A stretch of 64,000 bases of DNA from Nocardia rosealba (lineage in GTDB: Bacteria; Actinomycetota; Actinomycetes; Mycobacteriales; Mycobacteriaceae). The DNA is taken from positions 1,395,408 through 1,459,407 of the forward strand of contig NZ_JAIWNA010000001.1 in NCBI RefSeq assembly GCF_020216065.1, given 5' to 3'. Within the stretch, counting starts at the first letter, position 1; the number at the start of each line of letters is the position of its first letter. Shown piece by piece: positions 25,121 to 35,275 of the stretch. The notes beneath the pieces are model-generated. The model ran no database searches. It saw only the letters and a list, made by a program, of their open reading frames with translations, and was not told the origin of the DNA. A program made the position numbers and the translations under genes.

Positions 25121-25924
25121 CTATTTCAGGGCCTCCGCGCGGAAGAATTCGTCGGTCACCGCCCGCGCCGTGCTGAGGTCGCGGGGCATGCGTGCGGTGA
25201 ACTCTGTTGCGGCCCTGGCGAACTCGTCGTCGATGAAGGCCGGGATCAGGGCAGGCGGTGCACCGGCCCCCATCTCGCGGGTGCGCGACTTCAGGTCGGT
25301 GAGTTCGGTGATGGCCGCGACCAGATCGGCGGGCAGGTCGCACTGGGCCATCAATGTCGGCAGGTGCATGGGCGCCACCGCCGCGCCGGGATGCTCGCGC
25401 AACCAGCGCAGCGCCATCGCCGGGCGCAGCGAGTAGAACACCTTCTTCAGCCCGCCGTTGCGCGCGTAGAGCCCCCACTGGCGGGCACCCAGATGCAGAT
25501 AGTGACGGGCAATGCGGTCGCGATCGGCCACCTGAACTGCGACTTCACGCAGCCGGGCGCGGAAATCCTCGTCGCCGCGGTACACGATGGGTGACATCAA
25601 CCACTCCACGAGCACCGCGTTGCCCTGCACCAATAGACGCAGCGCCTTGGCCAGATCCCAGCCGTTCACATCGAGCAGGCCGGCCGGCGGCGTCTCGATC
25701 ACATCGCGGGTACGCCACGGCGACAGATACGTCTCCAGGCCCGCGACATAGACGAAACGGCAGTCGTAATCGGAATCGGGCGAGGGGAAACCCCAAGCGC
25801 GGCTGCCGCTTTCGATGGCCAGGCGGATGCGCACACCGTGCTCGGCAGCGACCCGGTCGAGCTCGGCGTCGACGGCGGCCACCACGGCCGGATCCATCGA
25901 CTCGGGGACGGTGCGCAGCGACAT
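25121..25924 (-). CDS. RlaP-like nucleotidyltransferase (DNA polymerase beta superfamily)
   Basis: 267 residues. The nucleotidyltransferase motif is ESGSRAWGFPSPDSDYDCRFVY (about 38-59), with Gly-Ser and the two metal-binding acids in SDYD. This corresponds to the RlaP/YcgL-type family (PF10127), some members of which sit in RNA-repair gene clusters. No RNA ligase is nearby, so the substrate is unknown. The C-terminal helical part (about 120-265) includes HYLHLGARQWGLY, conserved in this family. No ribosome site precedes the ATG at 25924, so the transcript may be leaderless. Confidence 0.82.
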   Translation of the reverse strand: MSLRTVPESMDPAVVAAVDAELDRVAAEHGVRIRLAIESGSRAWGFPSPDSDYDCRFVYVAGLETYLSPWRTRDVIETPPAGLLDVNGWDLAKALRLLVQGNAVLVEWLMSPIVYRGDEDFRARLREVAVQVADRDRIARHYLHLGARQWGLYARNGGLKKVFYSLRPAMALRWLREHPGAAVAPMHLPTLMAQCDLPADLVAAITELTDLKSRTREMGAGAPPALIPAFIDDEFARAATEFTARMPRDLSTARAVTDEFFRAEALK

Positions 25925-26057
25925 GCGGTGATGTTAAGGGGCACGGCTCCCAGGGTTCACCCGGTTTTCGGGCAGGGGGGTAAGGGGACCCGAACCCCGG
26001 CGACTATTCTGGGCCGCGGTAACTGCCGACCCCTTTCTTCCCCAGGAGTACCCCACA

Positions 26058-27656
26058 GTGAGCCAAGCAGGCCGTCCTGTAGTTCTGATCGCCGACAAGC
26101 TCGCCCAGTCGACCGTCGACGCGCTCGGTGACGGTGTCGAGGTTCGCTGGGTCGACGGCCCCGACCGCCCGGCGCTGCTCGCCGCGGTCCCCGAGGCCGA
26201 CGCGCTGCTCGTGCGTTCCGCCACCACCGTCGACGCCGAGGTGCTCGACGCGGGCAAGAAGCTCCAGATCGTCGCCCGTGCCGGCGTCGGCCTCGACAAC
26301 GTCGATGTGCCCGCCGCCACCGAGCGTGGCGTGATGGTCGTGAACGCGCCCACCTCCAACATCCACACCGCCGCCGAGCACGCGGTCACCCTGCTGCTCG
26401 CCGCCGCCCGCCAGATCCCGGCGGCGGACGCGACGCTGCGTGAGAAGACCTGGCAGCGCAGCAAGTTCAACGGTGTCGAGATCTTCGGCAAGACCGTCGG
26501 CGTGATCGGCCTCGGCCGCATCGGTCAGCTGTTCGCCGCCCGCCTGGCCGCGTTCGAGACCAAGATCGTCGCCTACGACCCCTACGTGTCGCCGGCCAAG
26601 GCCGCGCAGCTCGGTATCGAGCTGCTCTCGCTCGACGAGGTGCTCCAGCGCGCCGACTTCATCTCGGTGCACCTGCCCAAGACCCCCGAGACCAAGGGCC
26701 TGCTCAACGCCGAGCGTCTCGCGCTGACCAAGCCGGGCGTCGTCATCGTCAACGCCGCGCGCGGTGGGCTGATCGACGAGCAGGCGCTGGCCGACGCCAT
26801 CACCAAGGGTCACGTGCGTGCCGCGGGCCTCGACGTGTTCGAGACCGAGCCGTGCACCGACTCGCCGCTGTTCGACCTGCCGCAGGTCGTCGTGACCCCG
26901 CACCTCGGTGCGTCCACCTCGGAGGCGCAGGACCGCGCGGGCACCGATGTCGCCAAGTCGGTGCTGCTCGCGCTTGCCGGTGAGTTCGTGCCCGGCGCCG
27001 TGAACGTCACCGGTGGTGCCGTGAACGACGAGGTCGCCCCCTGGCTCGACGTCGTCCGCAAGCAGGGCGCGCTGCTCGGCGCCATCGCCAGCGAGCTGCC
27101 CGTCAGCATCGAGGTGCAGGTGCGCGGCGAGCTGGCCGCCCAGGACGTGGCCGTGCTCGAGCTGTCGGCGCTGCGCGGTGTGTTCTCGGCGCTGGTCGAG
27201 GACCAGGTCACCTTCGTCAACGCGCCGTCGCTGGCCAAGGAGCGTGGCATCACCGCCACCGTCACCACCGCCACCGAGAGCCCCAACCACCGCAGCATGG
27301 TCGACCTGCGCGCCGTGTTCGGCGACGGCTCCACCCTGAACGTGGCCGGGTCGCTCACCGAGCCCGCCCAGGTGGAGAAGATCGTCAACATCAACGGCCG
27401 CAACTACGACATGCGCGCCGAGGGCCTGAACCTGGCCGTGCTGAACTACGGCGACAAGCCGGGCGCGCTCGGCAAGATCGGCACCCTGCTCGGTGAGGCC
27501 GAGATCGATATCCTGGCCGCTCAGCTGAGCCAGGACGTGGATGCCGAAGGCGCAACCGTCGTGCTGCGCGTCAACCGCGAGGTGCCCGCCGAGGTGCAGA
27601 CCGCGATCGGCGAAGCCGTCGGTGCGTCCAAGGTCGTGCTGGTAGACCTGGCCTGA
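26058..27656 (+). CDS. serA: D-3-phosphoglycerate dehydrogenase
   Basis: 532 residues, the long actinobacterial form. It oxidises 3-phosphoglycerate to 3-phosphohydroxypyruvate with NAD, the first step of serine synthesis. The NAD-binding site is [15 protein letters not shown] (about 151-165). Catalytic elements are the Arg in [10 protein letters not shown] (about 234) and the His in [13 protein letters not shown] (about 281). An intervening (ASB) domain at about 320-450 and a C-terminal ACT domain at about 455-530 ([20 protein letters not shown]) bind serine for feedback control. GTG start with CAGGAG 10 bases upstream. leuB follows 116 bases downstream, as in mycobacteria. Confidence 0.97.
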   Translation: MSQAGRPVVLIADKLAQSTVDALGDGVEVRWVDGPDRPALLAAVPEADALLVRSATTVDAEVLDAGKKLQIVARAGVGLDNVDVPAATERGVMVVNAPTSNIHTAAEHAVTLLLAAARQIPAADATLREKTWQRSKFNGVEIFGKTVGVIGLGRIGQLFAARLAAFETKIVAYDPYVSPAKAAQLGIELLSLDEVLQRADFISVHLPKTPETKGLLNAERLALTKPGVVIVNAARGGLIDEQALADAITKGHVRAAGLDVFETEPCTDSPLFDLPQVVVTPHLGASTSEAQDRAGTDVAKSVLLALAGEFVPGAVNVTGGAVNDEVAPWLDVVRKQGALLGAIASELPVSIEVQVRGELAAQDVAVLELSALRGVFSALVEDQVTFVNAPSLAKERGITATVTTATESPNHRSMVDLRAVFGDGSTLNVAGSLTEPAQVEKIVNINGRNYDMRAEGLNLAVLNYGDKPGALGKIGTLLGEAEIDILAAQLSQDVDAEGATVVLRVNREVPAEVQTAIGEAVGASKVVLVDLA

Positions 27657-27692
27657 GTTGTGACGTCCCGGCACCGCCGGGACATCGGCAGC

Positions 27693-27724
27693 TGCGCGCC
27701 GTCACCCCACGGTGGCGGCGCGCA
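27693..27724 (+). terminator. 14-bp stem hairpin between serA and leuB
   Basis: TGCGCGCCGTCACC (27693-27706) pairs with GGTGGCGGCGCGCA (27711-27724) over 14 bp with one G-U pair and a CCAC loop. No T-run follows, as is common for actinobacterial terminators. A second shorter hairpin (GTCCCGG/CCGGGAC, 27665-27683) lies upstream. Together they may end serA transcription or attenuate leuB. Confidence 0.55.
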
Positions 27725-27772
27725 CTCGTATCCCGGTGGCGAACCGCCCCGGCTTCGAAACGGAGCTTGTTC

Positions 27773-28780
27773 ATGAAACTCGCAGTCATCGCCGGTGACG
27801 GCATCGGTCCCGAGGTCATCGCCGAGGCGCTCAAGGTGCTCGACGTGGTGTCGCCCGGTGTCGAGAAGACCGAATACGACCTGGGTGCCGCCCGCTACCA
27901 CCGCACCGGCGAGATCCTGCCGGAGTCGGTGCTGCCGGAGCTGAAGCAGCACGACGCGATCCTGCTCGGCGCGATCGGTGACCCGTCGGTGCCCAGCGGT
28001 GTGCTCGAGCGTGGGCTGCTGCTGAAGACCCGGTTCGCGCTGGACCATCACGTGAATCTGCGTCCCTCGAAGCTGTACCCGGGTGTCACCAGCCCCCTCA
28101 GCGGCAACCCGGACATCGACTTCGTTGTCGTGCGTGAGGGCACCGAAGGCCCGTACACCGGTACCGGTGGCGCGATCCGCGTCGGCACCCCGCACGAGGT
28201 GGCGACCGAGGTCTCCAACAACACCCGCTTCGGCATCGAGCGCGTGGTGCGCTACGCCTTCGCCGCCGCGCAGGCCCGCCGCAAGCACCTCACCCTGGTG
28301 CACAAGAACAACGTGCTCACCTTCGCCGGGTCGCTGTGGCAGCGCACCGTCGACGAGGTCGGCGCCGAATTCCCCGATGTGGCAACGGCTTACCAGCACA
28401 TCGACGCCGCGACCATCCACATGGTGAACGATCCGGGTCGCTTCGATGTGATCGTCACCGACAACCTGTTCGGCGACATCATCACCGACCTCGCCGCCGC
28501 CGTGAGCGGTGGCATCGGTCTGGCCGCCTCGGGCAATATCGACGCCTCGGGTGCGAACCCGTCGATGTTCGAACCGGTCCACGGCAGCGCCCCCGACATC
28601 GCGGGCCAGTCCAAGGCCGACCCGACCGCCGCGATCCTCTCGGTGGCCCTGCTGCTCAACCACCTGGGCAACACCGAAGGCGCCGCCCGCATCGAATCCG
28701 CCGTCGCCAAGGATCTGGCCGCCCGCACGGGCACCGCCTCCACCGTGGAGATCGGCGACCGCATCGCCGCCACCGTCTGA
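27773..28780 (+). CDS. leuB: 3-isopropylmalate dehydrogenase
   Basis: 335 residues. It oxidises and decarboxylates 3-isopropylmalate to 2-oxoisocaproate with NAD in leucine synthesis. Visible features are the N-terminal [14 protein letters not shown], the substrate-binding [11 protein letters not shown] (about 114-124), the catalytic Lys in VHKNNVLTF, and the metal-binding Asp cluster in [14 protein letters not shown] (about 226-239). The ATG at 27773 has GGAG 7 bases upstream, so the two-codon longer start was not used. leuC and leuD are 8.6 kb downstream, so the leucine genes are split. It ends in a strong terminator. Confidence 0.97.
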   Translation: MKLAVIAGDGIGPEVIAEALKVLDVVSPGVEKTEYDLGAARYHRTGEILPESVLPELKQHDAILLGAIGDPSVPSGVLERGLLLKTRFALDHHVNLRPSKLYPGVTSPLSGNPDIDFVVVREGTEGPYTGTGGAIRVGTPHEVATEVSNNTRFGIERVVRYAFAAAQARRKHLTLVHKNNVLTFAGSLWQRTVDEVGAEFPDVATAYQHIDAATIHMVNDPGRFDVIVTDNLFGDIITDLAAAVSGGIGLAASGNIDASGANPSMFEPVHGSAPDIAGQSKADPTAAILSVALLLNHLGNTEGAARIESAVAKDLAARTGTASTVEIGDRIAATV

Positions 28781-28794
28781 GGTCACCACCCACG

Positions 28795-28829
28795 AAAGGC
28801 CCGCCCCGGCACTCCTGGGGCGGGCCTTT
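28795..28829 (+). terminator. Rho-independent terminator after leuB
   Basis: AAAGGCCCGCCCC (28795-28807) pairs perfectly with GGGGCGGGCCTTT (28817-28829) around a 9-base loop and runs into CTCT. It separates leuB from the convergent P-type ATPase gene. Confidence 0.88.
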
Positions 28830-28967
28830 CTCTGTACTCGTCGCTCGGACGATGGTGCTCTCGACCGCGGGACCTTCCTGGTCGCACCTGCGATCGCGCG
28901 GACGGCTACGGCGGCGCGTTGACCATGAGGGCGGTAGGCGGCGGTGGAATCTCGCTGATCGTCGACG

Positions 28968-30983
28968 CTACGAGCGACCCGACTGGGCGCGGCGCCAGGC
29001 TGAGGAGCTCAGGAGGCGGAGGCCGTTGAGGGCGACGATGATTGTCGAGCCTTCGTGGCCTGCCACGCCGAGGGGGAGGGGGAGGTGGCCCAGGAGGTCC
29101 CAGGTGACCAGGACCGCGATGAAGGTGGCGGCGATGGTCAGGTTGGCGATCACCAGGCGGCGGGCTCGGCGGGACAGGGCGATGACGGTGGGGATGGTGG
29201 TGAGGTCGTCGCGGACCACGACGGCATCGGCTGTTTGCAGGGTGAGGTCGGACGCGGTGCCGCCCATGGCGATTCCGACGTGGGCGGTGGCGAGGGCGGG
29301 GGCGTCGTTGATGCCGTCGCCGACCATGGTGATGCGCTCACCCTCGGACTGCAGGGCGCGGATGGCGGTTACCTTGTCCTCGGGGAGGAGATCTGTTCGC
29401 AGGTCGGTGATTCCGACGCGGTCGGCCAGGCGGCTCGTGGTGATGTGACTGTCACCGGTGAGCAGAACCGGTGGGGTGCCGGTCATCCGGGTGAGGTCGG
29501 CGACAGTGGCGGCCGATTCCTGGCGGTCACGGTCGGTGATGCCGAGCACGGCGACGGGCGCGCCGTCACAGACGACGACCACAGCGGTTCGGCCGCGCGA
29601 CTGCTGGTCGGCGACCGCGTCACCGAGACGGGCGGACGAATCACGAGCGTGGTCCGAATCGCTCTGAGAAGTTGCCTCCCCCTGCGACGCCTTCGCACCG
29701 AGTAGCGCTGTGGGTGAACCGATTCGGACCGCACGCCCCTCGACAGTGGCGAAAACACCACGTCCCGGTTCGGCCGTGAAGTCCTCGGCTTCGGGCAGCG
29801 GAAGATCACGCTGACGAGCCGCGCGCACGATGGCCTCGGCCAGTGGATGTTCGCTGCCGTGCTCGGTCGCCGCGGCCAACCGCAGGACCGCATCCTCGGT
29901 GAAAGCCGTGCCGGGCAGCACGTGGATCTCGGCCACCTCGGGGGTGCCGCGGGTGAGCGTGCCGGTCTTGTCGAACGCCACCCGGGTGGTGGTCCCGAGC
30001 TGTTCCATCACCGCGGCGGACTTCACCAGCACACCGTGGCGACCCGCCGTGGCGATCGCGGCCAACAGCGGCGGCATGGTCGCGAGCACCACGGCGCAGG
30101 GGGAGGCGACGATCATGAAAGTCATGGCACGCAAGAGGGATTCGCGAACCGCCTCACCCCACAGCAGTGGCACGACGAACACGGCGATGGTGGCGGCCAC
30201 CATGCCGATCGAATAGCGCTGCTCGATCTTCTCGATGAACAGCTGGGTGCCCGCCTTGGTGCGCACGGCCTCGTCGACCAGGCCGGCGATCCGCGCGACC
30301 ACCCAGTCACTCGCCCGCCGGTCCACCCGGATCCGCAGCGTGCCGGTGCCGTTGAGGGTGCCCGCGAAAACCTCGTCACCGACGGTCCGGTCGACGGGCA
30401 GCGGTTCGCCCGTGATGGTGGCCTGGTCGACCTCGCTCGCCCCACCGACCACGGTCCCGTCCGCTGCGATGCGGTCGCCCGGGCGGACCAATACCACGTC
30501 ACCGATGACGAGATCTGTTGCGTCCACCGTCTGTTCGTCGCCGTCGCGCAGGACGACGGCGGCATCGGGGGTGAGGTCGAGCAGTCCGCGCACGGAGTCC
30601 TCGGTCCGCGCGGTGGCCAGCGCCTCCATCGCGCCGGAGGTCGCGAAGATGACGATCAGCAGCGCACCGTCGGTCACCTGTCCGATCGACATGGCGCCGA
30701 TCGCCGCGACAACCATCAGCAGATCGACATCGAGAGTCTTCTCCCACAATGCCTGCAACCCGCCGAGCGCGGGCTCCCAACCGCCCGTGACGGCACACGC
30801 CAGATACAGCGCCCACCACGACCACGACGGCGCCCCGGACAGCTGCGCGGCCAGACCGACCAGGAACAGCACGAGAGAGGCGGCCGCCCAGCGGATTTCG
30901 GCGATCTCGAACAGCCGGGTCCGTCGCGCACGCGGGGGAGCGGCGGCGCCGGTGCGTGCCGCGACGGCGGTGGGCATGGCCAC
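28968..30983 (-). CDS. ctpJ: P1B-type metal-exporting ATPase, CtpJ/CtpD-like
   Basis: 671 residues from the GTG at 30983, which has GGAGG 6 bases upstream. Order: membrane segments 1-4, actuator domain with TITGEPLP, membrane segments 5-6 with the metal site SPC in VASPCAVVLATMPP, phosphorylation site DKTGTLTRG, nucleotide-binding SEHPLAEAI, hinge GDGINDAPALA, then segments 7-8 with HEGST near the end. SPC plus HEGST and the lack of an N-terminal CXXC domain mark the P1B-4 group, which exports Co, Ni or Fe; CtpJ and CtpD of mycobacteria belong here. It is divergent from an NmtR-like sensor, as ctpJ is from nmtR in Mycobacterium tuberculosis. The longer frame to 31484 is not coding. Confidence 0.9.
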   Translation of the reverse strand: MAMPTAVAARTGAAAPPRARRTRLFEIAEIRWAAASLVLFLVGLAAQLSGAPSWSWWALYLACAVTGGWEPALGGLQALWEKTLDVDLLMVVAAIGAMSIGQVTDGALLIVIFATSGAMEALATARTEDSVRGLLDLTPDAAVVLRDGDEQTVDATDLVIGDVVLVRPGDRIAADGTVVGGASEVDQATITGEPLPVDRTVGDEVFAGTLNGTGTLRIRVDRRASDWVVARIAGLVDEAVRTKAGTQLFIEKIEQRYSIGMVAATIAVFVVPLLWGEAVRESLLRAMTFMIVASPCAVVLATMPPLLAAIATAGRHGVLVKSAAVMEQLGTTTRVAFDKTGTLTRGTPEVAEIHVLPGTAFTEDAVLRLAAATEHGSEHPLAEAIVRAARQRDLPLPEAEDFTAEPGRGVFATVEGRAVRIGSPTALLGAKASQGEATSQSDSDHARDSSARLGDAVADQQSRGRTAVVVVCDGAPVAVLGITDRDRQESAATVADLTRMTGTPPVLLTGDSHITTSRLADRVGITDLRTDLLPEDKVTAIRALQSEGERITMVGDGINDAPALATAHVGIAMGGTASDLTLQTADAVVVRDDLTTIPTVIALSRRARRLVIANLTIAATFIAVLVTWDLLGHLPLPLGVAGHEGSTIIVALNGLRLLSSSAWRRAQSGRS

Positions 30984-31033
30984 GGGAAACCTCCGTGAGA
31001 CGGGAACAGAACAACCCGAGAATAACAGAACAT

Positions 31034-31049
31034 ATGAAGAGGTCTTCAT
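31034..31049. promoter_or_regulatory. ArsR/SmtB-type operator between the metal ATPase and its sensor
   Basis: ATGAAGA (31034-31040) and TCTTCAT (31043-31049) form perfect 7-bp arms around GG, in the TGAA-N6-TTCA style of SmtB/NmtR operators. It lies in the 92-bp gap between the divergent genes, 51 bases from the ATPase start and 27 from the sensor start. Confidence 0.75.
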
Positions 31050-31075
31050 TTCAACGGGTCGGTTAGACTCCTGCC

Positions 31076-31435
31076 ATGGGACACGGTGTGGAGGGCCGCG
31101 ACCGGCCGACCACCCGGCTGGACGCCGATACGGCCGCGCACGTCGCGACCACCCTGCAGGCCCTCGCCACCCCGAGCAGGCTGCTGATCCTGTCCGAACT
31201 ACGGCAGGGCCCGCGCCCGGTGACCGAACTGGCCGAGGCGGTGGGAATGGAACAGTCGGCCGTCTCCCACCAGTTGCGCCTGCTGCGCAACCTCGGCCTC
31301 GTCGTCGGCACCCGCGCGGGCCGCAGCATCGTCTACAGCCTGCACGACAACCACGTCGCCCAACTGCTCGACGAAGCCGTCTACCACAGCGAACACCTGC
31401 GCCTCGGCCTGTCCGACCGCTCCGGCACCGCCTGA
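31076..31435 (+). CDS. nmtR: NmtR-like Ni/Co-sensing ArsR/SmtB repressor
   Basis: 119 residues. The winged helix includes VTELAEAVGMEQSAVSHQLR (49-68). The alpha-5 metal site DXHX10HX2H is complete: Asp91, His93, His104, His107 in DNHVAQLLDEAVYHSEH. The N-terminus MGHGVEG keeps Gly2-His3, reported to take part in nickel binding by NmtR. His109 and His116 of the mycobacterial protein, also proposed as ligands, appear to be Arg109 and a non-His residue here. It represses the divergent ATPase gene and releases DNA upon metal binding (family knowledge), acting at the repeat at 31034-31049. Confidence 0.92.
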   Translation: MGHGVEGRDRPTTRLDADTAAHVATTLQALATPSRLLILSELRQGPRPVTELAEAVGMEQSAVSHQLRLLRNLGLVVGTRAGRSIVYSLHDNHVAQLLDEAVYHSEHLRLGLSDRSGTA

Positions 31436-31518
31436 TCCGGAGACCGAGCGCCGAGCCTCCAGTCCGGCGCGGGCCGCGGGTCACAGGCGCCGATCCGCGC
31501 CGGAGCTGTTGCGGGTGA

Positions 31519-32736
31519 CTACCTTCCGGTGCCCCTCGGTACCAATGGCACCGCCGCCATCGCCATGACGGCCGCGAACGCGAACGCCGTCGGATACCCG
31601 CTCACCGTGATCAGCGCGCCGAATGCCGGTGGGATGGCGGCCAATACGAGGTTCTGGCCTGTGTTCTGAATGCCGAGACCACGTCCGCTCCAGAACGGTC
31701 CCGCGATCTCGGCGACCGCGGTGAACGCCAATCCGTTGTCCGACACCGAGATCACCGACGCCGCGACCATCAGTGGCACGGCGATCCACCCCCAGCCCGT
31801 CCCCGCGGCGACCGCAAGTGCGACCATCGACAACACCGCGGCGACGGCGACCTGACGCAGCGGCCCGAGCCGGTTGCCGGCCCGATCCGACCACGCGCCC
31901 GCGCCGATTCGTCCAGCGGCGCCCAGCAATTGGGTGACCGTCATCAGTACGCCCGCCGCCACCGGCGACCAGCCCAGATCGCGGTGCAACCACATCAGCC
32001 CGAACGTCCACAGGGTGGCCTGAGGGAAGACCAGCAGGATGGACACCGCGTGAATGCGCCACAGCGTGGAGTCGCCACGGTAGGGGTTGGTCCGGTCGGC
32101 AGCTTTCGTGGGCGGCCGGGGCGGATCGACAATGCCTGCCAGGCAACCGATCGCGCCCGCAGCGGCCAGCAGCGCGGGCACCAGCAGGGCGGCGGCGATG
32201 CCGTACCGGTCGGCGACCCACGGGATGGTCAGCGCGCCCACGCCGACACCGAGGGGCTGGGCGGTCTGGCGAATGCCCATGGCCAGCCCGCGCCGGTCCG
32301 GCGGGAACCAGCCGACGATCACCCGCCCGCTCGCACCGTTGGAACTGGCCGCGCCGACACCGCCGAGGAACAGCAGCACGCCGAAGGCGATCGGATCCTC
32401 GACCAGGGCGGCGCCGACGCCGGCGGCGAACATCAGTGTGGTACCCGCGACCAGCACGATCCGCTCACCGATGCGGTCGACGACATAACCCCACGCGATC
32501 AGCGTGCACACCAGGCCGACGGTCGGCAGGGCGACCAGCGCGCCCGCGGCGGCCAGCGAATCACCGCGATCGGTGAGCGCGGGCAACAGGAAGGGGGTGC
32601 CGTGCACGAAGGTGGCACTCGACGTCTGCGCGAGCACACCGAGAGCGAGCATCGACCAGCGTCTGCCGTTGCTGATCTGGGATACCCCGGCCGTCGGCCG
32701 CGCCTTCGTCACGATACTCGCCTCGCCGAATTGCAC
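31519..32736 (-). CDS. MFS transporter
   Basis: 405 residues with twelve hydrophobic segments and the MFS signature between segments 2 and 3 (GYVVDRIGERIVL, about 83-95), repeated in the second half (GAWSDRAGNRLGPLR, about 276-290). The substrate is unknown; the mycobacterial gene at this place (Rv2994) is also an uncharacterised MFS protein. The GTG start at 32736 has no clear ribosome site; a second GTG at 32712 (ahead of TKARPTAG) is an alternative. The promoter region contains a TCTCA-N5-TGAGA operator identical in form to the one in front of leuC, which suggests control by the NdgR-like regulator and perhaps a role in branched-chain amino-acid export. Confidence 0.85.
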   Translation of the reverse strand: MQFGEASIVTKARPTAGVSQISNGRRWSMLALGVLAQTSSATFVHGTPFLLPALTDRGDSLAAAGALVALPTVGLVCTLIAWGYVVDRIGERIVLVAGTTLMFAAGVGAALVEDPIAFGVLLFLGGVGAASSNGASGRVIVGWFPPDRRGLAMGIRQTAQPLGVGVGALTIPWVADRYGIAAALLVPALLAAAGAIGCLAGIVDPPRPPTKAADRTNPYRGDSTLWRIHAVSILLVFPQATLWTFGLMWLHRDLGWSPVAAGVLMTVTQLLGAAGRIGAGAWSDRAGNRLGPLRQVAVAAVLSMVALAVAAGTGWGWIAVPLMVAASVISVSDNGLAFTAVAEIAGPFWSGRGLGIQNTGQNLVLAAIPPAFGALITVSGYPTAFAFAAVMAMAAVPLVPRGTGR

Positions 32737-32742
32737 GATTGC

Positions 32743-32768
32743 ATCTCATTATTTGAGATCGATGTCTC
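32743..32768. promoter_or_regulatory. TCTCA-N5-TGAGA operator plus extra half-site upstream of the MFS gene
   Basis: TCTCATTATTTGAGA (32744-32758) is a 15-bp inverted repeat, and a further TCTCA follows at 32765-32769. The same 15-bp form occurs at 36388-36402 between the IclR regulator and leuC, also with an extra half-site. It begins 8 bases upstream of the MFS start and so would block its promoter. Confidence 0.65.
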
Positions 32769-32998
32769 ATCTTGTGAACATCGAAGATCACGCTACACCG
32801 GTGACCCCGGGTTCCGGTGCCTGGCGTCGGTGTCTGACGGATCACATCCGGCGGCGACTGTGCGTAATGCGAATCACGAACGCGGGCAGCAGGTTCGAAA
32901 TCACACGAATGTGACTTCGCTCGCCCTACCGGTTCGGCCGCGCGAGGCGATCACGGGCGCGTTCGGGCAGGTGGGCCCGCCTCGATAGACTCCCGGGC

Positions 32999-33772
32999 AT
33001 GCGCTTAGGTCGAGTTGCCAGTCCCGATGGAGTCGCGTTCGTCAGCATCGAAGGCGACGGAAGCGACGCCGTCGCCAAGGAGATCGCCGAACACCCGTTC
33101 GGCACGCCGACGTTCACCGGGCGGAGCTGGCCGCTGGCCGACATCCGCCTGCTGGCGCCGATCCTGGCCAGCAAGGTGATCTGCATCGGCAAGAACTACG
33201 CCGCCCACGCGGCCGAAATGGGTGGTGAGGCGCCGAAGGATCCGGTGATCTTCATCAAGCCGAACACCTCGATCGTCGGGCCGAACGCCCCGATCATCCT
33301 GCCGCCCAGCTCCTCTCAGGTCGACTTCGAGGGCGAGCTGGCCGTGGTGATCGGCCGCCCCTGCAAGGACGTGCCCGCCGCCAAGGCCGCCGATGTGATC
33401 CTCGGCTACACCGTGGCCAACGACGTCACCGCGCGCGACCAGCAGCGCCACGACGGGCAGTGGACGAGGGCCAAGGGCTACGACACGTTCTGCCCGCTCG
33501 GCCCGTGGATCGAAACCGCCATCGACCCAAGCGATCTGGAGATCACCACCGAGCTGGACGGCGAAGTCCGCCAGCGCAGCCGCACGTCGCTGTTCCTGCA
33601 CGACATCCCGAAGATCATCGAATGCATCAGCTCGGTGATGACGCTGCTGCCCGGCGACGTGATCCTCACCGGCACACCGGAAGGCGTCGGCCCGCTGGCG
33701 GCCGGGCAGAACGTGTCGGTGACCGTCGAGGGCATCGGCACCCTCACCAATCCTGTTGCCACCAAGCGCTGA
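32999..33772 (+). CDS. Fumarylacetoacetate hydrolase family protein
   Basis: 257 residues. The FAH-fold metal site is visible: the first acid in [14 protein letters not shown] (about 103-116) and the others in NDVTARDQQ (about 141-149). [14 protein letters not shown] (about 62-75) is the usual entry motif. Family members hydrolyse or decarboxylate acylpyruvates and oxaloacetate; the substrate here is unknown. It lies 17 bases upstream of gltX on the same strand, matching the Rv2993c-gltS order of mycobacteria, so the two are probably co-transcribed. Confidence 0.9.
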   Translation: MRLGRVASPDGVAFVSIEGDGSDAVAKEIAEHPFGTPTFTGRSWPLADIRLLAPILASKVICIGKNYAAHAAEMGGEAPKDPVIFIKPNTSIVGPNAPIILPPSSSQVDFEGELAVVIGRPCKDVPAAKAADVILGYTVANDVTARDQQRHDGQWTRAKGYDTFCPLGPWIETAIDPSDLEITTELDGEVRQRSRTSLFLHDIPKIIECISSVMTLLPGDVILTGTPEGVGPLAAGQNVSVTVEGIGTLTNPVATKR

Positions 33773-33789
33773 TAGCGGAGAAGAGAGTC

Positions 33790-35265
33790 ATGACACAAGT
33801 ACGGGTCCGTTTCTGCCCGTCGCCGACCGGCACGCCGCACGTCGGCCTGATCCGCACGGCGCTGTTCAACTGGGCGTTCGCCCGCCATCACGGCGGCAGC
33901 TTCGTGTTCCGGATCGAAGACACCGATGCCGCACGCGATTCCGAGGATTCCTACCGCGCGCTGCTCGACGCGCTGCGCTGGCTCGGGCTCACCTGGGACG
34001 AGGGTCCGGAGGTCGGCGGCCCGTACGAGCCGTACCGGCAGTCGCTGCGCCGCGACCAGCATCTCGACGTCGTGCGCAAGCTGCTCGAGGCCGGCGAGGC
34101 CTATGAGGCCTTCTCCACACCCGAGGAGGTCGAGGCCCGCCATCGCGCCGCCGGGCGTGATCCGAAACTCGGCTACGACAATTTCGATCGCGATCTGACG
34201 CCCGAGCAGATCGCCGCCTACAAAGCCGAAGGCAGGCCGGCGGTGGTGCGTTTGCGCATGCCCGACTCCGATCTCGGCTGGAATGATCTTGTTCGTGGCG
34301 AAACCACCTTCAAAGCGGGCACTGTTCCCGATTTCGCGCTCACCCGTGGAAATGGTGATCCGCTGTACACACTGGTGAATCCGGTCGACGACGCGCTCAT
34401 GAAGATCACCCATGTATTGCGCGGTGAAGACCTGCTCTCGTCGACCCCGCGTCAGCTCGCGCTGTATGCCGCGCTGCAGCGTATCGGTGTTGCCGACTTC
34501 ACGCCGGAGTTCGGTCACCTGCCGTTCGTGATGGGCCAGGGCAACAAGAAGCTGTCCAAGCGCGACCCGGAATCGAATCTGTTCCTGCACCGCGATCGGG
34601 GATTCGTTCCCGAGGGTTTGCTGAATTACCTCGCACTGCTCGGCTGGAGTATCGCCGAGGACCGCGACGTGTTCTCCATGCAGGAAATGGTCGCCGCTTT
34701 CGACATTTCCACCGTGAATTCGAATCCGGCTCGTTTCGATCAGAAGAAGGCCGACGCGATCAATGCCGAACAGATTCGTCTGCTCGAGCCCGGTGATTTC
34801 GGCCACCGTTTGCGTGAGTTCCTGACCGCGCAGGGGCATATCGGTGCCGAAATCGACGAGAAGACGTTCCTGGCCGCCGCCGAACTCGTGCAGACCCGGA
34901 TCGTCGTGCTCGGCGACGCCTGGGACCTGCTGAAGTTCCTTTTCGTGGCACCGGGGGAGTTCGCGATCGACCAGGCCGCGGGCACGAAGAACCTCGGTGC
35001 CGAGGCCGACCAGGTGCTCGACGCCGCCATCGCCGCGGTGGAGCCGCTGGCCGAATGGACCACACCGGCCCTGGAAGAGGCCCTGAAGAAGGCGCTGATC
35101 GACGATCTGGGCCTCAAGCCACGCAAGGCCTTCGCGCCCGTGCGGGTCGCGGTGACGGGCTCGCACATCAGCCCACCGCTCTACGAATCGATGGAATTGC
35201 TCGGCCGCGAGGTCTCGCTCGACCGCTTGCGTGCCGCACGCGGTTGGCAGCCCACCGCGCAGTAG
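33790..35265 (+). CDS. gltX: Glutamyl-tRNA synthetase
   Basis: 491 residues. It charges tRNA-Glu with glutamate and, in bacteria that lack GlnRS such as this group, also tRNA-Gln, which is then amidated by GatCAB. The HIGH-like element is [14 protein letters not shown] (about 9-22), and the KMSKS-like element is [10 protein letters not shown] (about 254-263). The C-terminal helical anticodon-binding domain runs from about 340. The ATG at 33790 is used because it begins the class I core immediately ([11 protein letters not shown]) and GGAGAAGAGAG precedes it. The longer frame from 33460 lies inside the FAH gene. Both tRNA substrates follow within 0.4 kb. Confidence 0.96.
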   Translation: MTQVRVRFCPSPTGTPHVGLIRTALFNWAFARHHGGSFVFRIEDTDAARDSEDSYRALLDALRWLGLTWDEGPEVGGPYEPYRQSLRRDQHLDVVRKLLEAGEAYEAFSTPEEVEARHRAAGRDPKLGYDNFDRDLTPEQIAAYKAEGRPAVVRLRMPDSDLGWNDLVRGETTFKAGTVPDFALTRGNGDPLYTLVNPVDDALMKITHVLRGEDLLSSTPRQLALYAALQRIGVADFTPEFGHLPFVMGQGNKKLSKRDPESNLFLHRDRGFVPEGLLNYLALLGWSIAEDRDVFSMQEMVAAFDISTVNSNPARFDQKKADAINAEQIRLLEPGDFGHRLREFLTAQGHIGAEIDEKTFLAAAELVQTRIVVLGDAWDLLKFLFVAPGEFAIDQAAGTKNLGAEADQVLDAAIAAVEPLAEWTTPALEEALKKALIDDLGLKPRKAFAPVRVAVTGSHISPPLYESMELLGREVSLDRLRAARGWQPTAQ

Positions 35266-35275
35266 CCGTACGGCA

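Noticed and set aside
26004..27674. 556-codon open frame on the minus strand opposite serA
   Set aside because: It is a shadow of serA caused by high GC; the plus-strand protein has all catalytic motifs and the minus translation is low-complexity Gly/His/Leu sequence.
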